From NCBI RefSeq assembly GCF_001553455.1, contig NZ_BBOX01000009.1, positions 46,875-110,874 on the forward strand: 64,000 nucleotides of DNA. The letters are read 5' to 3'. Below are positions 53,788 to 62,609 of this stretch, one piece after another. The notes beneath the pieces are model-generated. The model made no database searches. It saw only the letters and a list, made by a program, of their open reading frames with translations, and was not told where the DNA came from. How positions within the stretch are numbered: the stretch's first letter is position 1; the number at the start of each line of letters is the position of its first letter. The position numbers and the translations under genes were made by a program. This stretch comes from Streptomyces hygroscopicus subsp. hygroscopicus. GTDB lineage: Bacteria; Actinomycetota; Actinomycetes; Streptomycetales; Streptomycetaceae.

Positions 53788-54620
53788 TGGTTCCACGCCG
53801 CCGCCCTCCCGCCGGGTTCCGCGCCGCGCGGCATCAGACCGTCCGCCAGGAGGTTGGCGCCGACCGTGAACATCACCAGCAGCAGCGTCGGCGCGCAGAC
53901 CGCCCACGGCTGCACGAACAGGGCCTCCCTGCTCGCGGCGATCAGCACGCCCCAGTCCGGGGAGGTCGGGTCCAGGCCGAGACCGAGGAAGTTCGCGGCG
54001 GCCACGGTGAAGACCGTGGCTCCGACCCGGGTGCCGGCGTCGGCGGCGGCCACCGGCAGTACGGCCCGTCCGACGTGTCCGAACAGGATCCGCGTCGGCG
54101 ACTCGCCCTGGAGGCGCATCGCTTCGGCGACCGGACCGCTGGCCGCGTCCAGCGCGGTCGCTCGCAGCAGGCGCGCGACGGCCGGTACGTTGAGCGCGGC
54201 CACCGCCAGCGCCACCGCGACCGGTTGCCCACGCCAGCCGACCCCGACCACGCTGATCACCAGGAACGAGGGGAGCGGCAGCAACAGCTCCACGGGTCGC
54301 ATGAGCAGGTCGTCGAGCCATCGGCGGTGGGAGGCGGCGGCCGCCAGCCCGAGCACGGCCCCGACGGCGACGGCCAGGGCCACGGCGGCGCACGCCACTC
54401 CCAGGGCGCTGGCTCCGCCGCGCAGGACCAGCGTCAGTACGTCGCGCCCCAGGGCGTCGGTGCCGAGCGGGTGTCCGTCACCGCGGGCGTAGGGCATGCC
54501 GTCGGACGGTATGTCGGCGGGTGTCACGAACGGGCCGACGAGGGCGGCCGTGCCCGGCGGGGCCAGCAGCAGCGCCCCGCCCGCCGTGCGCCGGCGGCGC
54601 CTGGCGGGTCCCTGCTTCAT
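53784..54620 (-). CDS. nikC: ABC permease NikC/DppC type
   Basis: A 278-aa membrane protein. An N-terminal helix, then the family motif GHPLGTDALGRDVLTLVLRGG, and the coupling-helix EAMRLQGESPTRILFGHV. Five to six membrane segments. ATGA overlap with nikB fixes the start at 54620. Confidence 0.9.
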   Translation of the reverse strand: MKQGPARRRRRTAGGALLLAPPGTAALVGPFVTPADIPSDGMPYARGDGHPLGTDALGRDVLTLVLRGGASALGVACAAVALAVAVGAVLGLAAAASHRRWLDDLLMRPVELLLPLPSFLVISVVGVGWRGQPVAVALAVAALNVPAVARLLRATALDAASGPVAEAMRLQGESPTRILFGHVGRAVLPVAAADAGTRVGATVFTVAAANFLGLGLDPTSPDWGVLIAASREALFVQPWAVCAPTLLLVMFTVGANLLADGLMPRGAEPGGRAAAWNQ

Positions 54621-55561
54621 CGCAGCACCTCCGTGCGGGGGGCCAGTCGCCGGCCGACCAGGTCCGCGACCAGATTCAGCAGACAGGCCACGGCGGCGAG
54701 GGCGAGGGTGAGCGCCTGGACGGTGGGCACATCGCGGTTCCGCACCGCCTCGACCAGCGCCGTCGCGGTGCCGGGGATGGCGAAGACCGCCTCGGTGACC
54801 AGCACGCCCCCGAGCAACTGGTCTCCGGCGCGGGCGAGTTCCTGCACTCCGGGCACCGCGGCGCCCGGCAGCACATGGCGCAGTACCAGCCGGGCGGGTG
54901 GCACGCCCAGCCGGCGGGCCTGCACCGTGTAGCCGGCGTTCAGCGACGCGATCGTCCCGGCCCGGATCTGCCGGGACAGCCCGCCCACGGTGCGGGCCAG
55001 CAGCACGGTCACCGGCAGCACGAACAGCTCCGGGCGCTGCCACCACTGGTCGTCCGCGCCCACCCAGGTGGCAGGCAGCCACCCCAGGCGCAGGGAGACG
55101 ACCCCGACCAGCAGCAGGGCCAGCACGAAGTCCGGCACGGAGGCCAGCGTCAGCGTGACGGCGGAGACCACCCGGTCGGTGCGGCCGCCGGCCCGCAGAC
55201 CCGTCAGCAAGCCGAGGACGACGGCCAGGGGGACCAGGAGGAGAAGGGTGATGGCGGCGAGAGCGGCCGTCACCCCGACCGAGCGGGACAGCACCTCGCT
55301 CACGGGTTCGCCACCGACCAGCGAGGTGCCGAGATCGCCGGTGAGAAGGGATCCGGTCCAGTCCACGAACCGTTCGGACAACGGCCGGTCGAGCCCCATC
55401 TGCTCACGCAGTTGGGCGACCTGGTCCAGGCCGGCCTGCTCGTTGAAGTCGACGGTGGCCGCGTCTCCCGGCAGCAGGTTGGTCAGCAGGAAGACGACAA
55501 CGCTGAGGACGGCGAGCTGGACGACGGTCCACCCGCACCGCCGCAGGGCGTACCGCGCCAC
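54617..55561 (-). CDS. nikB: ABC permease NikB/DppB type
   Basis: A 314-aa membrane protein. LLPGDAATVD, LGLDRPLSERFVDW-like (MGLDRPLSERFVDWTGSLLT) and DLGTSLVGGEPVSEVL are NikB/DppB hallmarks; the coupling helix is VQARRLGVPPARLVLRHVLP. GTG start at 55559-55561, one base after the nikA stop. Confidence 0.92.
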   Translation of the reverse strand: MARYALRRCGWTVVQLAVLSVVVFLLTNLLPGDAATVDFNEQAGLDQVAQLREQMGLDRPLSERFVDWTGSLLTGDLGTSLVGGEPVSEVLSRSVGVTAALAAITLLLLVPLAVVLGLLTGLRAGGRTDRVVSAVTLTLASVPDFVLALLLVGVVSLRLGWLPATWVGADDQWWQRPELFVLPVTVLLARTVGGLSRQIRAGTIASLNAGYTVQARRLGVPPARLVLRHVLPGAAVPGVQELARAGDQLLGGVLVTEAVFAIPGTATALVEAVRNRDVPTVQALTLALAAVACLLNLVADLVGRRLAPRTEVLR

Positions 55562-55562
55562 C

Positions 55563-57095
55563 TCAGTCCAGCCACACCGTGTCGAACCGCGCCCAGTCCA
55601 CCGTGTTCGGCGGGGCCTCCTTCACCCCGCGCAGAGTGCGGGAGACGGCGTTCAGCCACTCCGGATGCGCCCACAGGACCAGGCCGCCGCGGTCCCGGAG
55701 CGTTGTCTGCACCGACCGGTAGCGTTCCGTGCGCTTCCGGACGTCCGCGGTGGCGCGGGCGGCGGTGAACGCGTCGTCGAAGTCCCGGTGCTCCCAGGCG
55801 GTGGCGTTCTGCGGGGAGTCGGTGAGCAGCCGCTCGCTGAGGTAGGTGGGGATGGGCATGGCCCCGCAGCGGTGGTTGGTGACGGTGCCCTTGGTGAGGA
55901 CATCCGTGAAGTACGTCTCCGGCGGTCCGTTGACGATCTTCACTCGCAGTCCCGCCTCGCCGGCCTGCTCCCGGAACAGGTGGGCGGCCTGCGGGAAGCC
56001 GTCCGCGGCCGTGGAGGTGTAGAAGGACACCGTCGTGTTGAGCACACCGGTCCGGCGCAGCAGGCGCCTGGCCTCCGCCACATCCCGCTCGCGCTGCTCC
56101 AGGCCGTCCGGGTAGTACGTGTATCCCTTGCCGTACAGGTCGTTGCCGATCTCGGCGCGGCCCGCGCACACCACGTCCACCAGCCGCTTCCGGTCGATCA
56201 GGAGCTTGACGGCCATCGCCGCGTCCGGGTCGTCGAACGGCGGCCGGTCCGTCTTGAGGGCGAACCCCTGCGCTCCGCTGAGCGGGGTCGCCACCACTCG
56301 CACCCGGCTGTCGTGCGCGACCATGCGGGCGAAGGTGGGGGTCATCTCGTGTGCGTAGTGTGCCTCGCCGCTCTGCAGGGCGGCGGCCCTCGCCTCCGTC
56401 TCCGCCGACAGGATGCGCACCTCGTCCAGGTGCGGGGCGCCGTTCCAGTGGTCGTCGAAGCGGCGGGCGACGAAGGACCGTCCCGGGGCGAAGGAGTGGA
56501 ACCGGAACGGGCCGGTGCCGACGGGATGCCTCGGGTCGTCCCAGCCGTTCCGGACGATGGCCGTGCCGGTCATCGCCAGGAGGGCGGGAAACTCCGCGTT
56601 GGGCCGGGTGAGAGCGATCTTCACGCCGTGTTTGCCCACCGCGCGGGAGTTGGCGAGGTCGACATGGGAGAGGGACTTCCTGGCCAGATGGTCGGCGGCC
56701 TTGGGATCGAGGATCCGGGAGAGGCTGTAGAGGACGTCGTCGGCGTCGAGGACGTGCCCGTCGTGGAAACGGGCTCTGTGCAGCTCGAAGCGCCAGACGC
56801 GGGAGGAATCGTCGCCGGACCAGGAGCGCGCCAGCCTGGGGACGGGGCGCAGGGTCGCGTCCAGGTCGACGAGCTTGTCGAAGACGGCCTTGTGCCGGGC
56901 GATGTCGATGAACTGCTGCTGCGCGTGCGGGTCCATCGTCTCCTTGACACCGGCCCCCGGGAACGCCGCGCGCAGCGTCCCACCCTTCTTGGGCGTGGAC
57001 GAACCGGCGTCGGCGGACGAACAGCCGGTCAGCAGCCCGGCGCCGGCGGCGGTTGCCGCGGTGAGAACACTCCGGCGGGTGAGGACAACCGGCAT
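55563..57095 (-). CDS. nikA: Nickel/peptide-type substrate-binding lipoprotein (NikA-like)
   Basis: A 510-aa family-5 solute-binding protein. The signal is MPVVLTRRSVLTAATAAGAG with lipobox LLTGC (Cys25); RR at 7-8 suggests Tat export. GGTLRAAFPG, PHAQQQFID and RARFHDGHVLDADDVLYSLS match NikA/DppA/OppA folds. The ATG at 57093-57095 begins the real signal peptide; the frame is open further upstream but that part is not protein-like. A Nur-box-like element is 51 bp upstream, pointing to nickel or a nickel/cobalt chelate as ligand. Confidence 0.9.
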   Translation of the reverse strand: MPVVLTRRSVLTAATAAGAGLLTGCSSADAGSSTPKKGGTLRAAFPGAGVKETMDPHAQQQFIDIARHKAVFDKLVDLDATLRPVPRLARSWSGDDSSRVWRFELHRARFHDGHVLDADDVLYSLSRILDPKAADHLARKSLSHVDLANSRAVGKHGVKIALTRPNAEFPALLAMTGTAIVRNGWDDPRHPVGTGPFRFHSFAPGRSFVARRFDDHWNGAPHLDEVRILSAETEARAAALQSGEAHYAHEMTPTFARMVAHDSRVRVVATPLSGAQGFALKTDRPPFDDPDAAMAVKLLIDRKRLVDVVCAGRAEIGNDLYGKGYTYYPDGLEQRERDVAEARRLLRRTGVLNTTVSFYTSTAADGFPQAAHLFREQAGEAGLRVKIVNGPPETYFTDVLTKGTVTNHRCGAMPIPTYLSERLLTDSPQNATAWEHRDFDDAFTAARATADVRKRTERYRSVQTTLRDRGGLVLWAHPEWLNAVSRTLRGVKEAPPNTVDWARFDTVWLD

Positions 57096-57145
57096 GGGGT
57101 ACACCTTCCTGATCGAACACCACGGCACCTGCATCCAATAAGTTG

Positions 57146-57162
57146 TTGCAACTGTCAGGCAA
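57146..57162 (-). promoter_or_regulatory. Nur-box-like operator upstream of nikA
   Basis: TTGCAA-CTGTC-AGGCAA matches the published Streptomyces Nur (nickel-responsive Fur-family) site tTGCaa-N5-ttGCAA at 10 of 12 half-site positions, with exact N5 spacing. It lies 51-67 bp upstream of the nikA start, where repression of initiation is expected. Confidence 0.7.
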
Positions 57163-57261
57163 TAGTGGCGGGTGTGGCATGGCCCACTCGGAGCCGGCGA
57201 GGTGAGGGCAGTGGCGCGGCGGAGGGGCGCACGGCCGGAAGCCGTGCGCCCGGGATGGGTG

Positions 57262-58011
57262 TCACACGTCGCGGACGGCTCGCAGGACCAGTCGTTCGGC
57301 ATCCTGGTCGTACGGACGGCCGTCGAAACCGCCGAAGACCTCGATACGCCCGAACCCCGCCTCCTCGGCCATCGCGCGCAGTTCCACGGCGCTGTAGACG
57401 AACCACACCAGGCCGGCCCGGTCCACCCGGTCGCCCCGGACCAGCACCCAGTCGCTGCGCAGCCGTGCCCAGTCGTCCAGCACGGTGTCGGTCTGCACGA
57501 GAAGGTCGTCGCCGCGCTGGACGACCTTGGGCGGCACCACCTTGCGGGCGAGCAACTCCTTGCCGGCCACGTCGAGGACCAGGGTGCCGCCCGGGGCGAG
57601 GGCCGCGTGCATGCCGTGCAGCACGCGCATGTTGTCGGCCGGGTCCTCGAAGTAGCCGAAGGAGGTGAACATGTTCAGCACGACGTCGAAGGCTTCCGGC
57701 TCCGTGTACTCCACCACGTCGGCCTGCACGTACCGCACCGTCGCCCCGGTCTCCGCCGCGAGCTTCCGGGCCCGGTCGAGCATCGCCGGGCTGCGGTCCA
57801 CGCCGGTCACCTCGTAGCCGCGCCGGGCGAGCGGCACGGTGAACACGCCCGGCCCGCAGCACAGGTCCAACACCCGCGCCCCGCGCGGGAAGGCCAGCAG
57901 GGGTGAGGTGTCCAGGAGCCGCTCGGCCTGGGCGAAGCGCTGTTCGGAGAAGAGGAAGTCGTAGAACTCGGTCCAGAACTCATCGTCCTGGAATCCGCCC
58001 GTGTGCGTCAT
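57262..58011 (-). CDS. Class I SAM-dependent methyltransferase
   Basis: A 249-aa protein. VLDLCCGPGVFTVPLARRG is motif I, VTGVDRSPAMLDRAR motif II, FDVVLNMFTSFGYFED motif III/post-II. A general small-molecule methyltransferase fold. It is the last gene of the five-gene operon and overlaps the MFS gene by 32 bp. It would methylate the operon's product or a precursor; N-methylation of an amino-acid-derived chelator is one possibility (inference). Confidence 0.88.
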   Translation of the reverse strand: MTHTGGFQDDEFWTEFYDFLFSEQRFAQAERLLDTSPLLAFPRGARVLDLCCGPGVFTVPLARRGYEVTGVDRSPAMLDRARKLAAETGATVRYVQADVVEYTEPEAFDVVLNMFTSFGYFEDPADNMRVLHGMHAALAPGGTLVLDVAGKELLARKVVPPKVVQRGDDLLVQTDTVLDDWARLRSDWVLVRGDRVDRAGLVWFVYSAVELRAMAEEAGFGRIEVFGGFDGRPYDQDAERLVLRAVRDV

Positions 58012-59242
58012 CGGCAGCCGGTGTCCCTTCCATGTCGTCGTCAGCGGGAGCGGGCGCGGCGGTCCGGCCGCGCAGTGTGAGCAGGAGCGGAGGCAGCAGC
58101 AGGCACTGGGCGGCGGCCAGCAGCCAGAACCAGCTCGTGTCCCCGGCGCGCTGGACCAGGCCGTACAGCTGCCCGCCCAGGACGCCCGCGGCGCAGGCGC
58201 CGAGCCCCGCGGCCAGCCGCTGCTGGCCGAAGACCACGGCGTCGGAACGGGGACTGCGGCGCAGGGCCTCCAGGTCGTTCTTGAGGAACAGCACGATGTC
58301 GCCGAGGGTGATCAGCGCCCCGCCCGCCAGCAGCGCCGGCCGGGTGCCGATCGCCAGCACGGCCAGCCCCGCGGCGAGTCCGGCGAAGCCGAGTGCGAGG
58401 GCCAGGGCGTACGGCATCCCGCGGATCACCCCCGAGGCGAGCGGCTGGAGGACGATCACCAGGAGGAAGCAGACGAGCAGCACGACGCTGTAGAACCGGC
58501 TGGAGGTCCGCTCGACGGCGTACACCGCCAGATAGTGCTGGAAGTGGAAGTAGAGGTAGAACGCCAGCGCGTTGGCGGCGAACGGCAGCACGGACACACC
58601 CGCCAGCAGCCCCTGCCCGGCCGCGCTCGCGCCCCGTCGTCCGTCCCCGGGGGCGGGCAGCCGCGCGTGTCCCGCCGTGATCAGGGCGAACAGGGCCCCG
58701 ACGGCGAGGAAGAGCGGGCCGGGCGAGGACAGGACGAACGGCCCGGCGATCAGCGGGCCCATCGCCATACCGGCGTTGAGCGCGGCGTTACCGGCCGACA
58801 GGAACGCCGGCCGCTGCTCGTCGTCCACGCCGTGTACCAGATACGCCTTGTTGGCGGGCAGATAGAGGGCGGCACCGCAGCACGTCAGGACGAGCGCGGC
58901 GACGGCCAGCGGCGGCCACCGCAAGCCGAGGAGGAAGCACCCGAACCCCGCCGTGCGCACGACCAGCGCCCAGACCATCGTGCGCCGCAGCCCGATCCGG
59001 TCGGCCAGCGCCCCGCCGAAGATCCCGCCCGAGAACTGCACGAGGGACGCCACCGCCAGCACCGCACCGACCGTGCCGAGCCCCATCCCCAGCCGTTCGT
59101 ACAGGAAGACCGACATGAACGGCAGGACCATGAAGCTGCCGAGCGGAATGAGGAACGAGCACAGCAGCAGGAAGCGCAGCGGACCGCTCAACCTTGGCAG
59201 CGTGGCTCCAGGGCCCCCGGTGGCCCAGGGCCGGTCAGCCAC
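57980..59242 (-). CDS. MFS exporter of the riboswitch-controlled operon
   Basis: A 420-aa protein with about 12 membrane segments. GGALADRIGLRRTMVWAL is motif A. The start is GTG at 59240-59242, overlapping the ATP-grasp gene by 8 bp. Relatives are drug/metabolite exporters. In an operon of biosynthetic enzymes next to a metal importer it is the obvious candidate to secrete the product. Confidence 0.9.
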   Translation of the reverse strand: MADRPWATGGPGATLPRLSGPLRFLLLCSFLIPLGSFMVLPFMSVFLYERLGMGLGTVGAVLAVASLVQFSGGIFGGALADRIGLRRTMVWALVVRTAGFGCFLLGLRWPPLAVAALVLTCCGAALYLPANKAYLVHGVDDEQRPAFLSAGNAALNAGMAMGPLIAGPFVLSSPGPLFLAVGALFALITAGHARLPAPGDGRRGASAAGQGLLAGVSVLPFAANALAFYLYFHFQHYLAVYAVERTSSRFYSVVLLVCFLLVIVLQPLASGVIRGMPYALALALGFAGLAAGLAVLAIGTRPALLAGGALITLGDIVLFLKNDLEALRRSPRSDAVVFGQQRLAAGLGACAAGVLGGQLYGLVQRAGDTSWFWLLAAAQCLLLPPLLLTLRGRTAAPAPADDDMEGTPAADDAHGRIPGR

Positions 59243-60500
59243 CGGAGGTCCGCGGACCGGTCGACATCAGAACGGGCTCGGTGAGGACCCGCAGGGCGTT
59301 CGCCGCGGCCACGGCGGAGTGGGTCGCCAACTCGGCCGTCTCGCCCTCCGCGTAGACGATGCCCGCGTAACCCCGGCTGTCGGCAAGGTGCTCGACGCGG
59401 TCGCCGGTCCGCTTGACCGGATACCAGGCCGGTGAGCCGGGCATGTCCGGCAGCCGGTCGAGCCCGGCGACACCGGTGAACACGCCCGGCCGCGAGGGAT
59501 AGCCGAGGACGAACGCGACGGCCGGCCCCCCGGGTGGCTCGGTGTCCATCAGACGCGGCCGGCAACCGAGCGCGGCCTCGACCATGGCCTCGTACACGTT
59601 GACGCCGAGGGCCCGGCACAGGCCCTCGCCCACCAGGGCGCCCCCGATCCGGGGGTTGATCTCCACCACCTCCGGACCGGCGGTGGTCAGCGCGAACTCG
59701 ACATGGGCGAACCGGTCGGTGTACCCGATGGCCGCGAGCACGCTGCCCAGCCACCGCTCCAGCGCCGACCGCCGTTCCGCCGGGAAAGCCACGGGGAAGG
59801 CGGTGACCTCCTCCCGGAAGCGCGGTTCGGGTGACATCAGCCGGCTGGAGACGCCCAGCAGCCGTGTTCGTCCCGCCCAGGTGAGGGTCTCGGCGCTGTA
59901 GAGCGGGCCGGCGAAGTACGGCTCGGCGAACAACCGGCCCGTCAGCCGGCGCGACGCGGCCTCGTCCAGCGCGCGGTCCAGCTCCCGCTTGTCCCTGACC
60001 AGCCAGACGTTCTGGCTGCCGGTGCCGGCCGAGTCCTTGAGGACCAGGGGCAGGCCCACGTCGCGCAGCACGCGTTCCCGCGGCTCCGTGCCGCCGGCCG
60101 TCCCGCCGGGGGCCGCCTCGACCGCTCCCGCCCGTGTCAGCCTGGCCTCGTGCAGCCTGTTGCGCACGGCCGCCTTGTCCCTCGTCAGCCGCAGCACCGC
60201 CGGATCGAGGCCGGGCAGACCGAGCCGGGCGGCCAGATCGGCGCCGACGAGCGTCCAGGTGTCGGTGGAGCTGATCAGACCGCGCAGGTCAGGAGTCCGT
60301 CCGAGCAGGTCGGCCACCCCGTCGGCGTCGAAGGTGTCGGTCTCCACCACATCGAGGGCGTCCGCGGGGATCCGTTCCAGCTCGTAGGCGTAGGACGACC
60401 GGTCCCGGGTCAGCAGCCGCAGCCGCTCGCCGAGCGTGTCGGCGGCGCGCACCAGGCGGTCGAGTCCGAAGGTGAGTGACTCCAGGCAGACCACGGTCAT
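59235..60500 (-). CDS. ATP-grasp ligase of the riboswitch-controlled operon
   Basis: A 421-aa ATP-grasp protein. LRLTRDKAAVRNRL opens the ATP-grasp domain, LPLVLKDSAGTGSQNVWLV is the ATP-binding loop with its Lys, and HVEFALTTAGPEVVEINPRI holds the Mg-binding Glu/Asn. The N-terminal 100 residues form the pre-ATP-grasp domain. It would couple a carboxylate to an amine. ATGA overlap with the PLP enzyme fixes the start at 60500. Confidence 0.9.
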   Translation of the reverse strand: MTVVCLESLTFGLDRLVRAADTLGERLRLLTRDRSSYAYELERIPADALDVVETDTFDADGVADLLGRTPDLRGLISSTDTWTLVGADLAARLGLPGLDPAVLRLTRDKAAVRNRLHEARLTRAGAVEAAPGGTAGGTEPRERVLRDVGLPLVLKDSAGTGSQNVWLVRDKRELDRALDEAASRRLTGRLFAEPYFAGPLYSAETLTWAGRTRLLGVSSRLMSPEPRFREEVTAFPVAFPAERRSALERWLGSVLAAIGYTDRFAHVEFALTTAGPEVVEINPRIGGALVGEGLCRALGVNVYEAMVEAALGCRPRLMDTEPPGGPAVAFVLGYPSRPGVFTGVAGLDRLPDMPGSPAWYPVKRTGDRVEHLADSRGYAGIVYAEGETAELATHSAVAAANALRVLTEPVLMSTGPRTSGG

Positions 60501-61519
60501 GCCGCCGGCTCCTTCCAGCGTTCCGGGCAGGGGGTGCGGTTCCACGCCATCGAGGACCACGGCATGGACATCTCCTCCGGACCGCTGACCTCGACGGGCT
60601 TCAGTGCCGATGGGTCCAGGGCGTGCGCGTGCCGGGCGTGGACGTGCTCGACGTAGCGATGGCCGGTGTCGGCGCCGATCACCAGGTGGAGCCGGTCCGG
60701 ATGGCGGCGCGCCTCGTGCGTGGCGGCCAGGTACGCGGCGCCGGTGGAGAGTCCGGCGAAGACGGCGTGGGCGCGCAGCAGGGCCACCGTGCCCGACAGG
60801 GCATGCGTGAAGTCCATCCAGTGGATGACGTCGTAGAGGTGGTGGCGGACGTTGCCGAAGACGATCGAGGAGCCGATGCCGGCGATGATCGCCTCGGGGT
60901 CGTGATGGTCCTGGCTGCCGAAGGTGACGCTGCCGAACGGTTGCACACCGACCAGCCGCACACCCGGGTCACGGCGCCGCAGATGTTCCACGATCCCGCC
61001 CGTGGAGGCCCCGGACCCGACGCCTCCGACCACGGTCAGCGGGCGGTCCGGGACCTCCGAGACGATCGCGTCGGCGACCTCCCGGTAGCCCAGGTAGTGG
61101 ATGTCGTCGTGGTACTGCCGCATCCAGTGGGCATCCGGTCGCTCGGCGAGGAACTCCCGCACCCGTCGTACCCGTAACTCCTGGTCGAGCTTGAGGTTTT
61201 GGGAGGGCCTGACCTGCTCGACGGTGGCTCCCAGTATCTCCAGCTGGGCGAGCGTGGCCGCGTCGACGGTGGTCGAGGCGACGATGTGGCAGCGCATGCC
61301 GTAGCGGTGGCAGGCCAGCGCCAGCGCGTAGGCGTAGATGCCACTGGAGCTGTCCACGAGGGTCTGCCCGGGGCGGACCGTGCCCCGGTCGAGCAGTCGG
61401 CGCACGGCGGCGAGGGCCGAGTAGATCTTCATCGACTCGAACCGGATCAGCACCATGCCCGCTGTCAGCCGGACGAGGTCCGGCGTCCTGAGCGCATCGG
61501 CGATGTGGGGATGAATCAC
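60497..61519 (-). CDS. CysK/SbnA-like PLP beta-replacement enzyme
   Basis: A 340-aa fold-type II PLP protein. RFESMKIYSALAA carries the cofactor Lys (about residue 31), VDSSSGIYAYALALAC is the substrate loop that reads TSGNTG in CysK and SSSGN in SbnA, and VVGGVGSGASTGGI binds the phosphate of PLP. The start is GTG at 61517-61519: AAGGAGG lies 6 nt upstream and the GTG overlaps the kinase stop as GTGA. Such enzymes replace a beta-leaving group (acetate or phosphate) with a nucleophile. Here the kinase gene before it could supply a phosphorylated Ser or Thr. Confidence 0.88.
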   Translation of the reverse strand: MIHPHIADALRTPDLVRLTAGMVLIRFESMKIYSALAAVRRLLDRGTVRPGQTLVDSSSGIYAYALALACHRYGMRCHIVASTTVDAATLAQLEILGATVEQVRPSQNLKLDQELRVRRVREFLAERPDAHWMRQYHDDIHYLGYREVADAIVSEVPDRPLTVVGGVGSGASTGGIVEHLRRRDPGVRLVGVQPFGSVTFGSQDHHDPEAIIAGIGSSIVFGNVRHHLYDVIHWMDFTHALSGTVALLRAHAVFAGLSTGAAYLAATHEARRHPDRLHLVIGADTGHRYVEHVHARHAHALDPSALKPVEVSGPEEMSMPWSSMAWNRTPCPERWKEPAA

Positions 61520-62469
61520 CCGTAGCCTCCTTGGGCGAAAGAGCACTGGTGACCGAGGGAAGAGAAGAAGGCGGACAGTTCGTCCTTTGCCCCGGGGGCG
61601 GGGCGGTGGGAGAAGAGGTAGCCGATCAGGGATCCGGTGTGGGCGACGAAGACCCCATCGGCCCCGAACTCCTCACGGTGCGCGACAACGGCCTCGAAGG
61701 CTCGTTTGGGCAGAACCTCCTGGGAGAGCGTGGCGCTGGCCGTCGCCGCCCGGGCGACGGCCGCCGGGTCGGCCGCCGAGAAGCCCTTGAGGAGGTCCGT
61801 CAGGCACCGTTCGTACTCCTGCGCGCGGCGCCGGTAGTGGCGCAGCAACAGCGGTGTGACGGCGGCCGTGTCCACCGTCCCCCGCTCGATGACGTAGGCG
61901 GTGTGGAAACCGATCGCGGTGCCGAGCCGCCGTACCACGTGGTGTCGTGCGCTCGAGTACAGCGCGAATTGGTCCAGGAAGACGCTGTCGGCCCGCTCGA
62001 TCGAGGACAGGATGCCGGTGACCACGCCAGGGTCGTACGGCAGGGAATAGATATGGAAGAGACACCGCAGCGTCGCCACGATGTCGGCGGTCGAGCTGGC
62101 CATCCCCACCCCGACAGGCAGGTCCGAGTGGGCGCTCCACCGGCCGGCCGGTAACTCCACTCCGAAGCGGTCCAGGAACAGACGGACGGCCGTCGCCGAC
62201 TTCTCACCCAGAGGCAGCGGGCCCGGTGGGTCCGTCCCGCGGGTGAAGTGCACCCAGGAGTGGCGGTCCACGGGGAACGACACGAGCGCGATGTCCGGCT
62301 CGGGCCCGTGTCCCAAGGGGCCTTGGTAGAGCTCGCCCAGTGTGCCGTGGCAGACGCCGGAGGCCGTGCGTCTCACCCGCTGTCCCGAAAGACGCGGGGG
62401 CGTAAGCCCGGAAAGGGCGGTGCGTGGGGCGACTGGGCAGCCCATCCGGATGGGGGTCCCCTCGGCCAC
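61516..62469 (-). CDS. GHMP-family kinase, PduX (L-threonine kinase)-like
   Basis: A 317-aa GHMP kinase. GVCHGTLGELYQGPL (about 38-52) resembles the PduX start, and SDLPVGVGMASSTADIVATL (about 115-135) is the GHMP ATP loop (PxxxGxxSSxA). FVAHTGSLIGYLF near the end is motif 3. PduX phosphorylates free L-threonine for the aminopropanol arm of B12. I chose GTG at 62467-62469 because AGGAGG lies 8 nt upstream; ATG at 62445 and GTG at 62376 are alternatives. It is the first gene after the cobalamin riboswitch and overlaps the PLP-enzyme gene. Being followed by a CysK-like enzyme, not a CobD-like decarboxylase, it may feed another pathway. Confidence 0.85.
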   Translation of the reverse strand: MAEGTPIRMGCPVAPRTALSGLTPPRLSGQRVRRTASGVCHGTLGELYQGPLGHGPEPDIALVSFPVDRHSWVHFTRGTDPPGPLPLGEKSATAVRLFLDRFGVELPAGRWSAHSDLPVGVGMASSTADIVATLRCLFHIYSLPYDPGVVTGILSSIERADSVFLDQFALYSSARHHVVRRLGTAIGFHTAYVIERGTVDTAAVTPLLLRHYRRRAQEYERCLTDLLKGFSAADPAAVARAATASATLSQEVLPKRAFEAVVAHREEFGADGVFVAHTGSLIGYLFSHRPAPGAKDELSAFFSSLGHQCSFAQGGYG

Positions 62470-62609
62470 GAACGCTTCCTCCTCGTCGTCCCGAGCCTCG
62501 GGGCACCCGGACAGCGAGGGCGTGTCCGCGCCGCGTTCGCGCTCTGACCGCCCGGCACCGCTGACCCAGACCTCGAGGCCACCGTGAAAACGCATGCGTA
62601 TCGCACGCG

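Noticed and set aside
52171..57095. Plain dipeptide/oligopeptide importer
   Set aside because: Cannot be fully excluded by sequence, but the Nur box and the urease neighbourhood favour nickel or metal-chelate uptake.
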